Source: JABDGM01 sp046349975 | GTDB lineage: Bacteria > Planctomycetota > Planctomycetia > Pirellulales > Lacipirellulaceae | Direction: 5' to 3' | Assembly (NCBI GenBank): GCA_046349975.1 | Contig: JAXMBH010000023.1 | Coordinates: forward strand, 1 to 64,000 | DNA: 64,000 nucleotides | In this document: in pieces, positions 24,885 to 34,764 of the stretch | Position numbering within the stretch: the first letter of the stretch is position 1 | Layout of the letters: the number at the start of each line of letters is the position of its first letter | Notes under the pieces: model-generated | The model's database searches: none | What the model saw: the letters and a program-made list of their open reading frames with translations, nothing else | What the model was told of the DNA's origin: nothing | Made by a program: the position numbers and the translations under genes

Positions 24885-26195
24885 TCATGCCAACTCTGGC
24901 ACTTCGAAACCGCTGCGGTACTCCCGCTTGAGGTACTTGTTCGCTTCCTCGTCGCTATAGCGTTCGGTTTCCGGATCGAACTCGAGTGACCGCTTCAGCC
25001 GATACGCCGTGTTGCCCAAATGGCAGTGCACGCACGAGCGATGGGCATCGAGCGTCGAGACCGACATATCGCTCTCTTTGCGCGAGCGGATCGCACGGAA
25101 GAAGTAGGACCATTTGCTGCCGCCATCCGGCTTGGGCTCGTCGACGGCGATCGGTTGGTTGTCGTACGAAAAGAAGCCTTTCTTCCGCACATAGTAACCC
25201 TTCGTGCCGAAAAAGCTATTGCTGCAGTTACCTGCGTCAGCTTCTTCGAACGAACCGAGGTTGCGAACCTCGAACGTAAGAATCGTCCCGTCGGCGTAGG
25301 TGAACGTCGTCGCTTGAGTGTTCGGCGTCTGACCGTCGTCGTTCAGGCCGAACCGGCCGCCAGAGCTATACACTTTCACCGGCAGACCATGGTTGTGGCC
25401 CCACACGGCGATGTCCATCTCGTGCACGCCCTGGTTGCCGATCTCGCCGTTGCCGTATTCCCAGAACCAGTGCCAATCGTAATGCACATACAGCCCGGGC
25501 TTCTTGCGGTCGACGTTGATCATAAACTCGCGATCGGTCGACGGCCCTTGCCACAACTTCCAATCGAGATTCGACGGCACCGGCCCCGGCTTGCCATGGC
25601 CGATCGCGCCGCGGTTGCCGTTCTTGTAAACATAGCCGCGCGATTCGACGATGTCGCCAATGAACCCGCTATGCATCAACTTCATGTCGCGAATGAGCGT
25701 CGCGTCGGCCCGGCTCTGCGTGCCGTGTTGCACGATGCGGCCGTTCTTCTTCGCTGCCGCTACGACCTGCCGCCCTTCGTAAATGCTGTGCGACATCGGC
25801 TTTTCGACGTACACGTCCTTCCCTGCCTGACAGGCCCAAATTGCGGCGAGCGAATGCCAATGGTTCGGCGTCGCGATGGTGACCGCGTCAATATCCTTGT
25901 CTTGCAGGGCCTCGCGGATGTCGCGATACGTTTTCGGCCGCTTGCCTTGAGCTTCTTCCACAAACTTCGCGCCGCGTTCGAGCACATCGGCATCCACGTC
26001 GCACAGGGCCACGTACTCGGCTTCGTCCTTCAGCTTGAGGATATCGCGAATATGCGAACCGCCCTGCCCATTAAAGCCGATCGTGCACATGCGAATGCGG
26101 CTATTGGCATCGCTCACGCTGGCACGTGCTCCAGTGCGAGTCGCCAACACCGCAGCCGCGGTGGTTGCCAGGAACGCTCGTCGCGAAACAGCCAT
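24885..26195 (-). CDS. Gfo/Idh/MocA-family oxidoreductase, Tat-exported (second copy)
   Basis: The ATG at 26195 follows GGAGG at nine bases and gives 436 residues. SRRAFLATTAAAVLAT is a twin-arginine signal. The Rossmann domain (IRMCTIGFNGQGGSHIRDI, YVALCDVD) is followed by GKDVYVEKPMSHSIYEGRQVV, with the family EKP lysine. The C-terminal half has a WHWFWEYGNGEIGNQGVHEMDI segment (Trp/Gly/His-rich) and YFFRAIRSRKESDM, typical of the large exported planctomycete subfamily. It is only distantly similar to the other oxidoreductase at 18886, so substrates probably differ. It has its own terminator downstream. Confidence 0.9.
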   Translation of the reverse strand: MAVSRRAFLATTAAAVLATRTGARASVSDANSRIRMCTIGFNGQGGSHIRDILKLKDEAEYVALCDVDADVLERGAKFVEEAQGKRPKTYRDIREALQDKDIDAVTIATPNHWHSLAAIWACQAGKDVYVEKPMSHSIYEGRQVVAAAKKNGRIVQHGTQSRADATLIRDMKLMHSGFIGDIVESRGYVYKNGNRGAIGHGKPGPVPSNLDWKLWQGPSTDREFMINVDRKKPGLYVHYDWHWFWEYGNGEIGNQGVHEMDIAVWGHNHGLPVKVYSSGGRFGLNDDGQTPNTQATTFTYADGTILTFEVRNLGSFEEADAGNCSNSFFGTKGYYVRKKGFFSYDNQPIAVDEPKPDGGSKWSYFFRAIRSRKESDMSVSTLDAHRSCVHCHLGNTAYRLKRSLEFDPETERYSDEEANKYLKREYRSGFEVPELA

Positions 26196-26534
26196 GGGGA
26201 ATCGCCTCCAATAAGGATAAGAACCGAGCCGCCGTCGCCACAGCACCGTTAGAGAACTTAACAGGCCGTGGCGGAATGCAGCATAGCGTAATCACTCGGT
26301 ATTCGCGAAACAACCTGCGGAGATAGCCGTGACCGCGCACGGTTTTGCCATTTCACTGCGAACGGCCAAATCAGCCGTGACCCCCGCGGTACTCTGGCCC
26401 TAACGTGCCCTAAAACCTTTACGGCAACGGGGTTTCCCAGCCGAATAGGCGTGGTGTAGAATGATGGGCTCGGCTGCCAGCCAACGCTGGTCGCCATACC
26501 CGGTTCTTCCTCCGGGGAGTATTCGCTAGAGCCT
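26196..26534. other. Intergenic stretch upstream of tRNA-Thr
   Basis: This holds the promoter region of the oxidoreductase gene on the minus strand and presumably that of the tRNA on the plus strand. No convincing coding frame, hairpin or repeat is visible. Confidence 0.45.
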
Positions 26535-26608
26535 GCCAGCGTAGCTTCAATCGGCAGAGCACCGCATTCGTAATGCGGGGGTTGTCGGTTCGACTCCGAC
26601 CGCTGGCT
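26535..26608 (+). tRNA. tRNA-Thr (anticodon CGT)
   Basis: A 74-base cloverleaf: acceptor arms GCCAGCG (from 26535) and CGCTGGC (to 26607) pair fully. The anticodon stem CGCAT/ATGCG closes the loop TCGTA, and the T arm contains GGTTCGACTCC. The 3' CCA is not encoded. Confidence 0.93.
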
Positions 26609-26813
26609 CTTGTAAGATTTGGCTTCTCGGAGCATGCAACCTTAAAAGCTCCTGGCTCGGCCGGGGGGCTGTCTGGCCGCATTTGAGTTTGCCTGTTGCG
26701 ACTTTCCGGGCAGGGAAGTTGCAGGCGGACTTGGTTTCGGCGGCTCCATGTAGGCAAGTAGTTACGAAGGGCGAGGCCTTCGCTCTTACGAGTTGGACTG
26801 GAGATTCTTCGAC

Positions 26814-28139
26814 ATGTCGATTGGCACTGAATCCGTCGTCAAGCAGATTGTCCTTTCGCCGAGTGCGTTTGGCCCGAACGAAATTGTGCAAATCGTAGGG
26901 GCGATCGGCAAAAGTTATTCAAATTATCGCGAGCTCCGCGAAGCGGCTGCCGAACTTGAGAATCAACCCAACCGCAGTCCCGCCACGACGGCGCGATTGG
27001 GCGTGTGCCTCTATTTGCTCGGACGTTACAGTGATTCAATCGAAATGCTGGCCCACAGCGACGGCGGAGCACTCACGCATTTCTATCTTGGCAAAGCGTA
27101 TCTCGCTCTCGACAAATACGCCGAGGCTCTCACGGCCTACGAATCGGCCGAGAAGGCCGGCTACTCCCGCGATCAGGTCGCCCTCGCGAAGGCCGAAGCC
27201 TTGCGGTACAACAACCGCTCGCAGGAAGCCGTCGAAGTATTGAATCGACTTTCGGGCGCGGTCGAACAAACGGCCGAATACCTCTATCAACGTGCTGCGA
27301 CAGTCTCCGCCCTCGGCGGCAATCCCAGCGAGGTCGTGGCCCTGCTCGAGCGTGCCGTCGCTGCGGACAACACGCATGCTGGCGCGCTGTTCGGCCTTGC
27401 ACTCGAAAACGACCGCCACGGCAACGACAGCTACGCCCGCGATCTGTACGAGCGTGCCGCCAGCCAGTTTCCGACCCACGTGGGCACGCTGCTCAACCTC
27501 GGCGTACTGTACGAAGATATGCAGCACTACGAAAAGGCTCGGCAGTGCTACCGGCGCATCCTCGATGTCTTCCCGGATCATCCCCGGGCACGCCTGTTCG
27601 CCAAAGACGCCGATGCCGCTCGCGACATGTACTACGATGAGGACGCGCGTCGTCGCCAGGATCGCCTCAGCCAAGTGCTTGGCATCCCGGTCACCGATTT
27701 TGAGCTCTCAGTCCGCAGCCGCAATTGCCTGCAAAAAATGGGCATCATGACGCTCGGCGACCTCACCCGCACCAGCGAGCAAGAGCTTCTCGCCAGCAAG
27801 AATTTCGGCGAAACGTCGCTCGTCGAAATTCGCGAAATGCTGCAGTCGAAAGGCCTGGAGCTCGGTCAATTCGCCGATCAGATCCGCGAAGAAGAACCCG
27901 CTTACGACCCCGAACTGCTTTCCGCTGACGAACGGGCTCTGCTCGACCGGCCAATCGCTGATCTAAACCTCTCGGTCCGGGCCCGCAAGTGCATGGTCCG
28001 CTTGGGTTTGTCGACCATTGGCGAACTCGTACGGCGCACGGGCGACGACCTGCTCGAGTGCAAGAATTTCGGCGTCACGAGTCTTAACGAAGTGCGCGAA
28101 AAGCTCACCATTCAAGGTCTGAAGCTCCGCGGCGACTGA
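26814..28139 (+). CDS. TPR protein with two RNA polymerase alpha-subunit C-terminal (alpha-CTD) modules
   Basis: An ATG at 26814 with GGAG upstream gives 441 residues. Residues about 30-270 are tetratricopeptide-like helical repeats (ALTHFYLGKAYLALDKYAEA, LLNLGVLYEDMQHYEKARQC). Then two alpha-CTD-like helix-hairpin-helix modules follow. The first (about 300-360) has DFELSVRSRNCLQKMGI and NFGETSLVEIREML. The second (about 385-441) has DLNLSVRARKCMVRLGL and NFGVTSLNEVREKL. Both keep the Arg that matches E. coli alpha R265 and the Glu that matches E302. The Asn268 position is kept only in the first (Lys in the second), and the Lys298 position is Thr in both. It is not the polymerase alpha subunit, as the N-terminal assembly domain is missing. 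A role in transcription or DNA contact is inferred. Confidence 0.85.
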   Translation: MSIGTESVVKQIVLSPSAFGPNEIVQIVGAIGKSYSNYRELREAAAELENQPNRSPATTARLGVCLYLLGRYSDSIEMLAHSDGGALTHFYLGKAYLALDKYAEALTAYESAEKAGYSRDQVALAKAEALRYNNRSQEAVEVLNRLSGAVEQTAEYLYQRAATVSALGGNPSEVVALLERAVAADNTHAGALFGLALENDRHGNDSYARDLYERAASQFPTHVGTLLNLGVLYEDMQHYEKARQCYRRILDVFPDHPRARLFAKDADAARDMYYDEDARRRQDRLSQVLGIPVTDFELSVRSRNCLQKMGIMTLGDLTRTSEQELLASKNFGETSLVEIREMLQSKGLELGQFADQIREEEPAYDPELLSADERALLDRPIADLNLSVRARKCMVRLGLSTIGELVRRTGDDLLECKNFGVTSLNEVREKLTIQGLKLRGD

Positions 28140-28235
28140 TCCGCGCCGTCGCGTGCGTTTCCCCCCTCCCGCGAGCCGGGCCGTCCGCGGCCCCGTTTCA
28201 TCGCCCTGCGCTTCGCACCACACGATTGCCAATTG

Positions 28236-29372
28236 ATGAACGGCCCGGCCTTCGCCTTCGAACTTCTTTACAACGACACCCTTACGAGCGCCCGCCTCGG
28301 CAAGTTCGCCACGCCCCATGGCATTGTCGAAACGCCCGCGTTCATGCCCGTCGGCACGCTCGGCACGGTAAAAGGCGTTGACCCTGATCGCCTGCGCGAA
28401 ACCGGCGCGCAGATGATCCTCGCCAACACGTACCATCTCGCTCTCCGGCCTGGTGAACAGACCGTGGCCGCCCTTGGCGGTCTGCACACGTTCATGGGCT
28501 GGGACGGCCCAATCCTTACCGACAGCGGCGGCTTTCAGGTCTTCAGCCTTGCCGAGCGAGCCACGATCGACGAAACCGGCGTGCGATTTCGTTCGCACAT
28601 CGACGGCGCACTCATCGAACTGACGCCGGAGCGTTCCATCGCGATCCAAGAAGCCCTTGGCAGCGATGTGGCAATGGTGTTCGATCATGTCGTCGCGCTG
28701 CCGAACGACCGCGAAATTGTTGCCGACGCAATGCGCCGCAGCCTTCGCTGGGCCGAACGTTGCCAGGCCGCGGCGACTCGCGCCGACCAGGCACAATTTG
28801 CAATTGTGCAGGGCGGCCTCGATGCCGAACTCCGCGCGGAATCGGCCGAGCGACTGGTAGCACTCAATTTTCTCGGATACGCCATCGGCGGCCTCAGCGT
28901 CGGCGAACCCCCCGCCGAAATGTATGCAGCTCTCGATGTCACCACGCCGCTGCTGCCCAATGATCGGCCGCGTTACCTCATGGGTGTCGGTCGGCCGATC
29001 GACTTGCTCGAGGGCATTGCCCGCGGCGTCGACCTGTTCGATTGCGTCATGCCAACGCGTAACGGACGCAACGCGCTAGCATTTACCGACGCTGGCCCCG
29101 TGCGGCTGCGCAACCAACAACACCAGCACGACCGCGAACCGCTCGACCCCACCTGCCCGTGCCGCGCCTGCCGCCACAGTCGGGGGTACTTGCGGCATCT
29201 TTTTCAAGCCAACGAAATGCTCGGACCGATGCTGGTCTCGATTCATAATCTCACCTACTACCAACGGCTCATGACCGCCGCTCGCCAAGCCATTGCTGAA
29301 AACCGCTTCGCCGGCTTCCTAAGTGAACATCGGCAAGGCTGGGAGGCGGGGCTAACGACGAACGACCAATGA
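28236..29372 (+). CDS. tgt: Queuine/preQ1 tRNA-ribosyltransferase
   Basis: The 378-residue enzyme exchanges guanine-34 in GUN-anticodon tRNAs (Asp, Asn, His, Tyr) for preQ1. The base-binding Asp96 is in LTDSGGFQ and the nucleophile Asp269 in FDCVMPTRNGR. The zinc site is CPCRACR (Cys307, Cys309, Cys312) with a His near 338. The ATG at 28236 is preferred to the TTG just before it. It is followed by yajC and secDF, the classic bacterial order tgt-yajC-secDF. Confidence 0.97.
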   Translation: MNGPAFAFELLYNDTLTSARLGKFATPHGIVETPAFMPVGTLGTVKGVDPDRLRETGAQMILANTYHLALRPGEQTVAALGGLHTFMGWDGPILTDSGGFQVFSLAERATIDETGVRFRSHIDGALIELTPERSIAIQEALGSDVAMVFDHVVALPNDREIVADAMRRSLRWAERCQAAATRADQAQFAIVQGGLDAELRAESAERLVALNFLGYAIGGLSVGEPPAEMYAALDVTTPLLPNDRPRYLMGVGRPIDLLEGIARGVDLFDCVMPTRNGRNALAFTDAGPVRLRNQQHQHDREPLDPTCPCRACRHSRGYLRHLFQANEMLGPMLVSIHNLTYYQRLMTAARQAIAENRFAGFLSEHRQGWEAGLTTNDQ

Positions 29373-29589
29373 CGAGCATCGCACACCGACTCACGAACGC
29401 CACCCCTATGCATACGGCCTGCGTGGCCAGGGCGCCAGTCGTCATTTAGTCGCTCGTCATTCACCGTCACCCGCCCTTGTCCCTTACGGCGCTTGACCTT
29501 ATGATGAACGCCCCGTCGATTGCGACGGTCTGCCTCGCGGCCGGCTTGGCCGTTCTGCGCTCTGGCGCCAGGGCTGTTTTCTCACGGAT

Positions 29590-29994
29590 TTGCGTTCAGT
29601 GATCGCTCATTTTTGCCATCTGTTGATGCTGGCACAGGATAGTGCGCCGGCGGGGGCTGGTGCCCAGGGCCAACAGCCACCTGCCGGGCCCGGCCCTCAG
29701 CTGCTGCTGATGGTGTTGGTCACCGGCATTCTGTTCTACTTCATCATGTTGCGCCCGCAAAAAAAACGCGAACAGGCGCTGCGTGATCGAATCAGCAATC
29801 TGAAAGAAAACGAACGCGTCGTCACGATCGGCGGCATTCACGGCGTCGTGACCAACGTGCAACGCGATGTGGAGCGGCTTACGATCCGTGTCGACGAGGC
29901 GACCGGCACCAAGTTGCGAGTGAACATGTCGGCAATCGCTCGCGTGCTCTCCGACGAGGACGACCAAGCCGCGGCAAGCGGAACTAAATCATAA
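29590..29994 (+). CDS. yajC: Preprotein translocase subunit YajC
   Basis: A single membrane span (LLLMVLVTGILFYFIML) is followed by the family signature RPQKKREQALRDRISNLKENERVVTIGGIHGVV. The frame opens with TTG at 29590, with GTG at 29599 and ATG at 29626 as alternatives. The ATG start would give about 122 residues, closer to the usual length, but none has a strong ribosome site. A Gly/Ala/Pro-rich linker precedes the membrane span. YajC associates with SecDF in the holotranslocon. Confidence 0.92.
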   Translation: MRSVIAHFCHLLMLAQDSAPAGAGAQGQQPPAGPGPQLLLMVLVTGILFYFIMLRPQKKREQALRDRISNLKENERVVTIGGIHGVVTNVQRDVERLTIRVDEATGTKLRVNMSAIARVLSDEDDQAAASGTKS

Positions 29995-30036
29995 CAAGTC
30001 GTCCGCACAATCATTTGCGGGCGGGATGAGTGGAAG

Positions 30037-33000
30037 ATGAACGACAGTAGCAAGCGGTTTCGATTCAGTTGGATGTTGGCAGCAGCGGTGATCGCCGCGA
30101 CGTGCATGAATACGGCCAATTGTGGGGCGCAATCCGCGGCGTCTCCAGCAGCGACAGAAGAAAAAACAACAACGGCCGAACCTGCTGCTCCACCGGCAAC
30201 CGAGCAGCCTGCCGCTAAGTCCGAAGAGAAGACAACGGACACGCCGCCGGCCGATACGAAGGCGGCTCCCGCCGCCGAAGCCAAGGAGGCAAAGCCTGCA
30301 GCCGAAGCGCCAGCTACCCCGAACGGCGCCGCCAACATTTCTACAGCGCCGCCTTCTAAAGACGCGCCGGCATCGACCGTTTCCAATGCCGAGAAAAAAG
30401 ATCAAAGCGACTCAAAAATGCCAGCGGGTAAGAGCGAGCCTTCTGCAGCAGCCAAGGCTGCCGAAAAGGTTGGCGTAAACCCTGATGAATCCGGCTGGAG
30501 CCCCTGGCTTCTCTTGGCGATCATCGTCGCGCTCTTCGTCGTGCCCATCCTCATCGGCAACTACCTCGCCGACATGTGGCGGATGCCTGATCACGCCTGG
30601 AAAATCAGCCTCACGCTCGGCATCCTCGCCGGTTCAATCTTGGTGTGCGTCTTCGGCCAATTCAAATATGGGCCCGACCTCGCTGGGGGCATCACGCTGA
30701 TCTACGAATTGCAGGATGCTCCTAAAGTCACACAAACTAGCGCGCAACAGCAAAAGGGCGTTCCGCAACAGGTAAAAAGCGGTGGCCGAGAATTCTCGGT
30801 AAACGAACTCATTGGCTCGCTCAAGCGACGTCTCGATCCTGATGGCACAAAGGAAATCACGATTCGCGAATACGGCCCCGCGGTGGAGATCATCATTCCG
30901 CAGGTCGGCCAGGACGAAATGGAGTTCGTGAAGCAAAAGATCACCGCCCTTGGCCAGTTGGAGTTCCGTATCGTCGCCGATCCCACGTTCACCAAAGACA
31001 AATCAATCATCGATCGTGCCAAGTTGCTGGAGCCAACCCAAAAAGAACTCAAACAGGGCGAGGAAATCGTCGCCCGCTGGGTGCCGTACGATGTGAATGA
31101 ATTTGGCCCGGTGACGCAGGAAGGCTACATGGCTAAACGCCAGGCCGGCGACACCGCGGAAGCTTTGGTCCTTATCGACCCGCTCAATGTCACTGGTGAT
31201 TACCTCACATCGGCCACGAAGGGTATGGACGAGCATGGCGGCCCGGCCGTCCACTTCTCGTTCAACAGCGCGGGCGCAACTCGTTTCCAAAAGCTCACCG
31301 GCCAAAACACCCCGAACCCGGCCACGCCCGAGAAATTCCGCCGCCTCGGCATCCTGCTCGATAACAAGCTCGTGAATGCACCGACGATCCGCACTGCGAT
31401 CTCTGATCGCGGCATGATCAGCGGCGGCTCGATGACTGACCGCGAAGTCGAACTCAACGTCGAAATCCTCAACGCCGGCAGCCTGCCCGCCGCACTCAAC
31501 AAGACTCCAATCAGCCAGGAAATCATCAGCCCCACACTCGGCGGCCAGACCGTTGAGCAAGGCAAGCGGGCCATCATCGCCGCCATGATCGGCGTCGTGG
31601 TGTTCATGATCGTGTATTACCGATTTGCCGGCGTCGTCGCGTGCATCGCGCTGACGCTGAACCTGCTCATGGTGCTCGCCCTGATGGTGCTCATCAAAGC
31701 AGCCTTCACGCTGCCGGGTCTCGCCGGTCTCGCGCTTACCGTCGGTATGTCCGTCGACGCCAACGTGCTGATTTACGAACGCATTCGCGAAGAACTCGAA
31801 AGCGGCGCCGCGCTCCGCATGGCCATCCGCAACGGGTTCGGCCGCGCAATGAGCGCGATCATCGACTCAAACCTAACGACGATTATCTCCGGCATCGTGT
31901 TGTTCTACATCGGCACCGATCAGGTGAAAGGCTTCGCCGTCACCCTGGTGCTCGGCATTCTCACGAGCATGTTCACCGCCATTTTCGTTGCCCGGCTGAT
32001 GTTCGATATCTCCGAACGCCGCGGCTGGATCAAGCACCTCAAGATGATGCATATCTTCTCGAAGCCGAATTTCGACTTCTTGCGGTATCGTTGGTACTTC
32101 CTATCAGCATCGTGGGGACTGATCGCGATTGGCATGATCGCCTGCTATTACCGCGGTTCGTCCCTCCTCGATATTGACTTCACCGGCGGCACCTCCGTCA
32201 CGTTCACGCTGAACGAAAAAGACAAGATGTCGCTCGCGGAAGTGCGTAGCACGCTCGACCAAACTGAATTGGGAGACAAGAACCTGCTCGTAGTCGAGCG
32301 GGGCGAAAAGAACACTGGCTACACGATCGATACGAGCGAACAATCGGTCGACAACGTGAAGAAGCTAATCGAAGAGAAATTCGGCCCGAAGCTTAAGAAG
32401 TACTCGCTGCAATTTAGCGACCTCAAACCAATGACGGGCGAACTGTCTGGCACCGAGGCCAAGCTGGTCGTGAATCCTGGTCCCGAATACCAGGAAGAAG
32501 GCGGCATGAGTCACGACGCGCTTCAGGAACAGATCATTACGACGCTGGAAAAACTTGGCAAATCCGGTGTCAAGGTCGCGCTTACGAACCCGAATTTACG
32601 GCCGGGAAGTAGCGTGCGCTACAACGAATGGACGGCGCGCCTCGCCGGCCTCGATGCTGACGGTACCCAGCAAGTGCTAGAGAGGCTTCAGGCCGATCTG
32701 CAAGCCACCACCTTATTCCCGCTCGCCAACACGATCGGCGGACGCGTGTCGACCAACATGCAATACCAAGCCGTGTACGCCATTACGCTGAGCTTGATTG
32801 CGATGGTCATCTACTTGTGGCTACGGTTCCAGAAGCCCGCCTACGGCATCGCCGCGGGCGTCGCGCTCATTCACGATGTCTTGATGACCGTCGGTATGAT
32901 CGCCCTCAGTGCGTACATCGTAAATGCCGTGCCAGGACTGGCGGCCGCCCTAAAAATCGACGCCTTCCAGATCAATCTCACCATTGTCGCGGCTCTGCTC

Positions 33001-33354
33001 ACGATCATCGGTTACTCGGTGAACGACACGATTGTTACTTTCGACCGCTTGCGTGAGATTCGCGGCAAGACTCCGCAACTCACTGCGAAAATGGTCAACG
33101 ATAGCGTCAATCAAACGCTCAGCCGAACCATTTTGACCGTGTTCACGGTGTTCATCGTCGTGGTGGTGCTGTACATCTACGGCGGCGCCGGGCTGCACAG
33201 TTTCGCTTACTCGTTCCTGGTGGGCGTGGTTGTCGGCACGTACAGCTCGATCTACGTCGCCTCACCAGTGCTGCTGTGGCTCAGTGGTGTGAGCGCGGCA
33301 TCGGTGCCAGAAGCGCCAGCTACCTCGACCGGACGCATGCAGCCAGCACGATAA
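30037..33354 (+). CDS. secDF: Fused SecD-SecF protein translocase with a long Ala/Pro/Glu/Lys-rich N-terminal region
   Basis: The 1105-residue protein joins SecD (about 180-690) and SecF (about 690-1080) in one chain. SecD is recognisable by KYGPDLAGGITLIYEL, the large periplasmic P1 domain and GLAGLALTVGMSVDANVLIYERIREEL. SecF is recognisable by DIDFTGGTSVTF at 712-723 and GYSVNDTIVTFDRLREIRG. The fusion is a known form. Unusual here are an N-terminal hydrophobic segment (about 9-30) and a roughly 120-residue stretch of Ala, Pro, Glu and Lys (30-150), then an extra membrane span (LLLAIIVALFVVPILIGNYLA) before the standard SecD start. SecDF uses the proton gradient to pull proteins out of the Sec channel. 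Confidence 0.95.
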   Translation: MNDSSKRFRFSWMLAAAVIAATCMNTANCGAQSAASPAATEEKTTTAEPAAPPATEQPAAKSEEKTTDTPPADTKAAPAAEAKEAKPAAEAPATPNGAANISTAPPSKDAPASTVSNAEKKDQSDSKMPAGKSEPSAAAKAAEKVGVNPDESGWSPWLLLAIIVALFVVPILIGNYLADMWRMPDHAWKISLTLGILAGSILVCVFGQFKYGPDLAGGITLIYELQDAPKVTQTSAQQQKGVPQQVKSGGREFSVNELIGSLKRRLDPDGTKEITIREYGPAVEIIIPQVGQDEMEFVKQKITALGQLEFRIVADPTFTKDKSIIDRAKLLEPTQKELKQGEEIVARWVPYDVNEFGPVTQEGYMAKRQAGDTAEALVLIDPLNVTGDYLTSATKGMDEHGGPAVHFSFNSAGATRFQKLTGQNTPNPATPEKFRRLGILLDNKLVNAPTIRTAISDRGMISGGSMTDREVELNVEILNAGSLPAALNKTPISQEIISPTLGGQTVEQGKRAIIAAMIGVVVFMIVYYRFAGVVACIALTLNLLMVLALMVLIKAAFTLPGLAGLALTVGMSVDANVLIYERIREELESGAALRMAIRNGFGRAMSAIIDSNLTTIISGIVLFYIGTDQVKGFAVTLVLGILTSMFTAIFVARLMFDISERRGWIKHLKMMHIFSKPNFDFLRYRWYFLSASWGLIAIGMIACYYRGSSLLDIDFTGGTSVTFTLNEKDKMSLAEVRSTLDQTELGDKNLLVVERGEKNTGYTIDTSEQSVDNVKKLIEEKFGPKLKKYSLQFSDLKPMTGELSGTEAKLVVNPGPEYQEEGGMSHDALQEQIITTLEKLGKSGVKVALTNPNLRPGSSVRYNEWTARLAGLDADGTQQVLERLQADLQATTLFPLANTIGGRVSTNMQYQAVYAITLSLIAMVIYLWLRFQKPAYGIAAGVALIHDVLMTVGMIALSAYIVNAVPGLAAALKIDAFQINLTIVAALLTIIGYSVNDTIVTFDRLREIRGKTPQLTAKMVNDSVNQTLSRTILTVFTVFIVVVVLYIYGGAGLHSFAYSFLVGVVVGTYSSIYVASPVLLWLSGVSAASVPEAPATSTGRMQPAR

Positions 33355-33653
33355 GACAATCGAAGTGCCGGCAGCGCATTTGGCAACCGCTTCAAATTGC
33401 GTCGTCGTTGCACACCTCAAAGTTTAGCAGCCGTGCAATCCTTCCCTACACGGAGAAGGTGTAACCGCCGGCCAAGAAAATGGCGGCGGCTATATCTTCC
33501 GGCGCGAACTGCCGGCCTCGGCGTGACGAAGAATAGTGCAGACCGTGCGAATCTCCGCCGGTCTCGATGCACGTTCACGGACGAACTATCGCCAGACGAA
33601 TTTGGCTCACCCGGGCTGGTGACGCCAAATCCGCTCGATCACGAGGTTGATCC
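33355..33653. other. Intergenic stretch after secDF
   Basis: About 300 bases with no credible gene. A weak inverted repeat (GCCGGCCAAG near 33470 with AACTGCCGGC near 33508) is present. GAGG at the end is the ribosome site of the LysM gene. Confidence 0.4.
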
Positions 33654-34730
33654 GTGTCTGCAGTGCGTAAAGTATTCATCGCCGTGGCCCTCATGGGCAC
33701 AGGCTTGGGCGTCGCTTATTTGCTCGGCCAGCCGAATCAGCAAGCTTTGCTGCAGTCGGCCACCAAGCCATCACTGCCTCAACCGATTCTGTTTTCTGCT
33801 CCGCCGCTTGGGACGAAAACCGATGCAGATGTAGCCGCCACGGTGAAGCTCGTGCCAGAATCGCCGAAAGCCGAAGTCGGTTCGTCGTCTGCTCCAGGTG
33901 CCCCGGCACTCCTGTCCTCATTGGCGCCAATTTCAGCGACGCCCATTCGACCAACCACAATTAGCGATTTGGCTGATGTGCCTTCCGTCGCGCGTGAGCC
34001 CGATGTCGCCCGGCCAACGTTGAGAGTGGCCGATGACATCACGCCCGTCGCCAAATTGCGCGACGAGGCTCCGCGAGCCATCGGCAACGAACCGCGCAGC
34101 CCGGCCACGATCCGCCGCATGCCGCCGGTTGAAACTGTCGCCACCGAGTTGCTTGCCAGTACGCCCGCTGACGATCCTTACCCGACCGCCAACACCAGTG
34201 GCACTAACGGAAACACGTTCGACCGGCCATCCGCAGAGCCGCAGGCACCGAGCCAGCAGTTGCTGACAACCAGCTACAACGCCGCAACCACCGCCACGCC
34301 GGCCGCTCATGCCGCGTACACCGCGCCGCAGCAAGTCGGTGACAACCAAAGCGTCGCTCCGCCGCCATGGCCAACTGCCAACGAGGAAGAATCGCCTCGC
34401 ACGCACATTGTAGAAGATGGGGATTCGCTCGAAATGCTCGCCAATCAGTACCTTGGCGACCCGCTCCGCAGCAAGGAGATTTTCGAATTCAACCGCCACG
34501 TGCTCTCCGATCCCAACTTGCTGCCGATCGGCGCAGAACTAAGAATACCCGATCGAGCATTGCGTAACGCTTGGAGCCGCCAAAGCCGTCGCCTCGGTGA
34601 AGTAAACGAGGCGACTATCCGCCAGGCAGCGAGTGGCAACCTAGTGCCGATTCGCCATGCACTTTCGTACGAGCCTGAAAACCAGCCGGCGCCGCAAGCT
34701 CAGCTCACGTCGCCCGTGGCAATTGAATAG
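33654..34730 (+). CDS. Membrane-anchored LysM-domain protein
   Basis: A GTG start with GAGG seven bases upstream gives 358 residues. An N-terminal span (VFIAVALMGTGLGVAYLLG) is followed by about 220 residues of Pro/Ala/Thr-rich, likely disordered sequence. One LysM domain lies at about 250-300 (THIVEDGDSLEMLANQYLGDP, LLPIGAELRIPD). LysM domains bind the N-acetylglucosamine chains of peptidoglycan. The layout, an inner-membrane anchor with a long periplasmic linker to a wall-binding domain, suggests an envelope spacer or tether. No catalytic domain is visible. Confidence 0.85.
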   Translation: MSAVRKVFIAVALMGTGLGVAYLLGQPNQQALLQSATKPSLPQPILFSAPPLGTKTDADVAATVKLVPESPKAEVGSSSAPGAPALLSSLAPISATPIRPTTISDLADVPSVAREPDVARPTLRVADDITPVAKLRDEAPRAIGNEPRSPATIRRMPPVETVATELLASTPADDPYPTANTSGTNGNTFDRPSAEPQAPSQQLLTTSYNAATTATPAAHAAYTAPQQVGDNQSVAPPPWPTANEEESPRTHIVEDGDSLEMLANQYLGDPLRSKEIFEFNRHVLSDPNLLPIGAELRIPDRALRNAWSRQSRRLGEVNEATIRQAASGNLVPIRHALSYEPENQPAPQAQLTSPVAIE

Positions 34731-34764
34731 AAGTTTCGTCTCGATCGCATCCGCTTGAGACTCG

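Noticed and set aside
25020..26252. A long plus-strand frame antisense to the oxidoreductase gene
   Set aside because: The opposite strand has an intact Tat signal, Rossmann fold, EKP motif, ribosome site and terminator; the plus frame has no recognisable domain.
27036..28796. Minus-strand frames opposite the TPR/alpha-CTD and tgt genes
   Set aside because: Both plus-strand genes are well supported by motifs; the minus frames have none.
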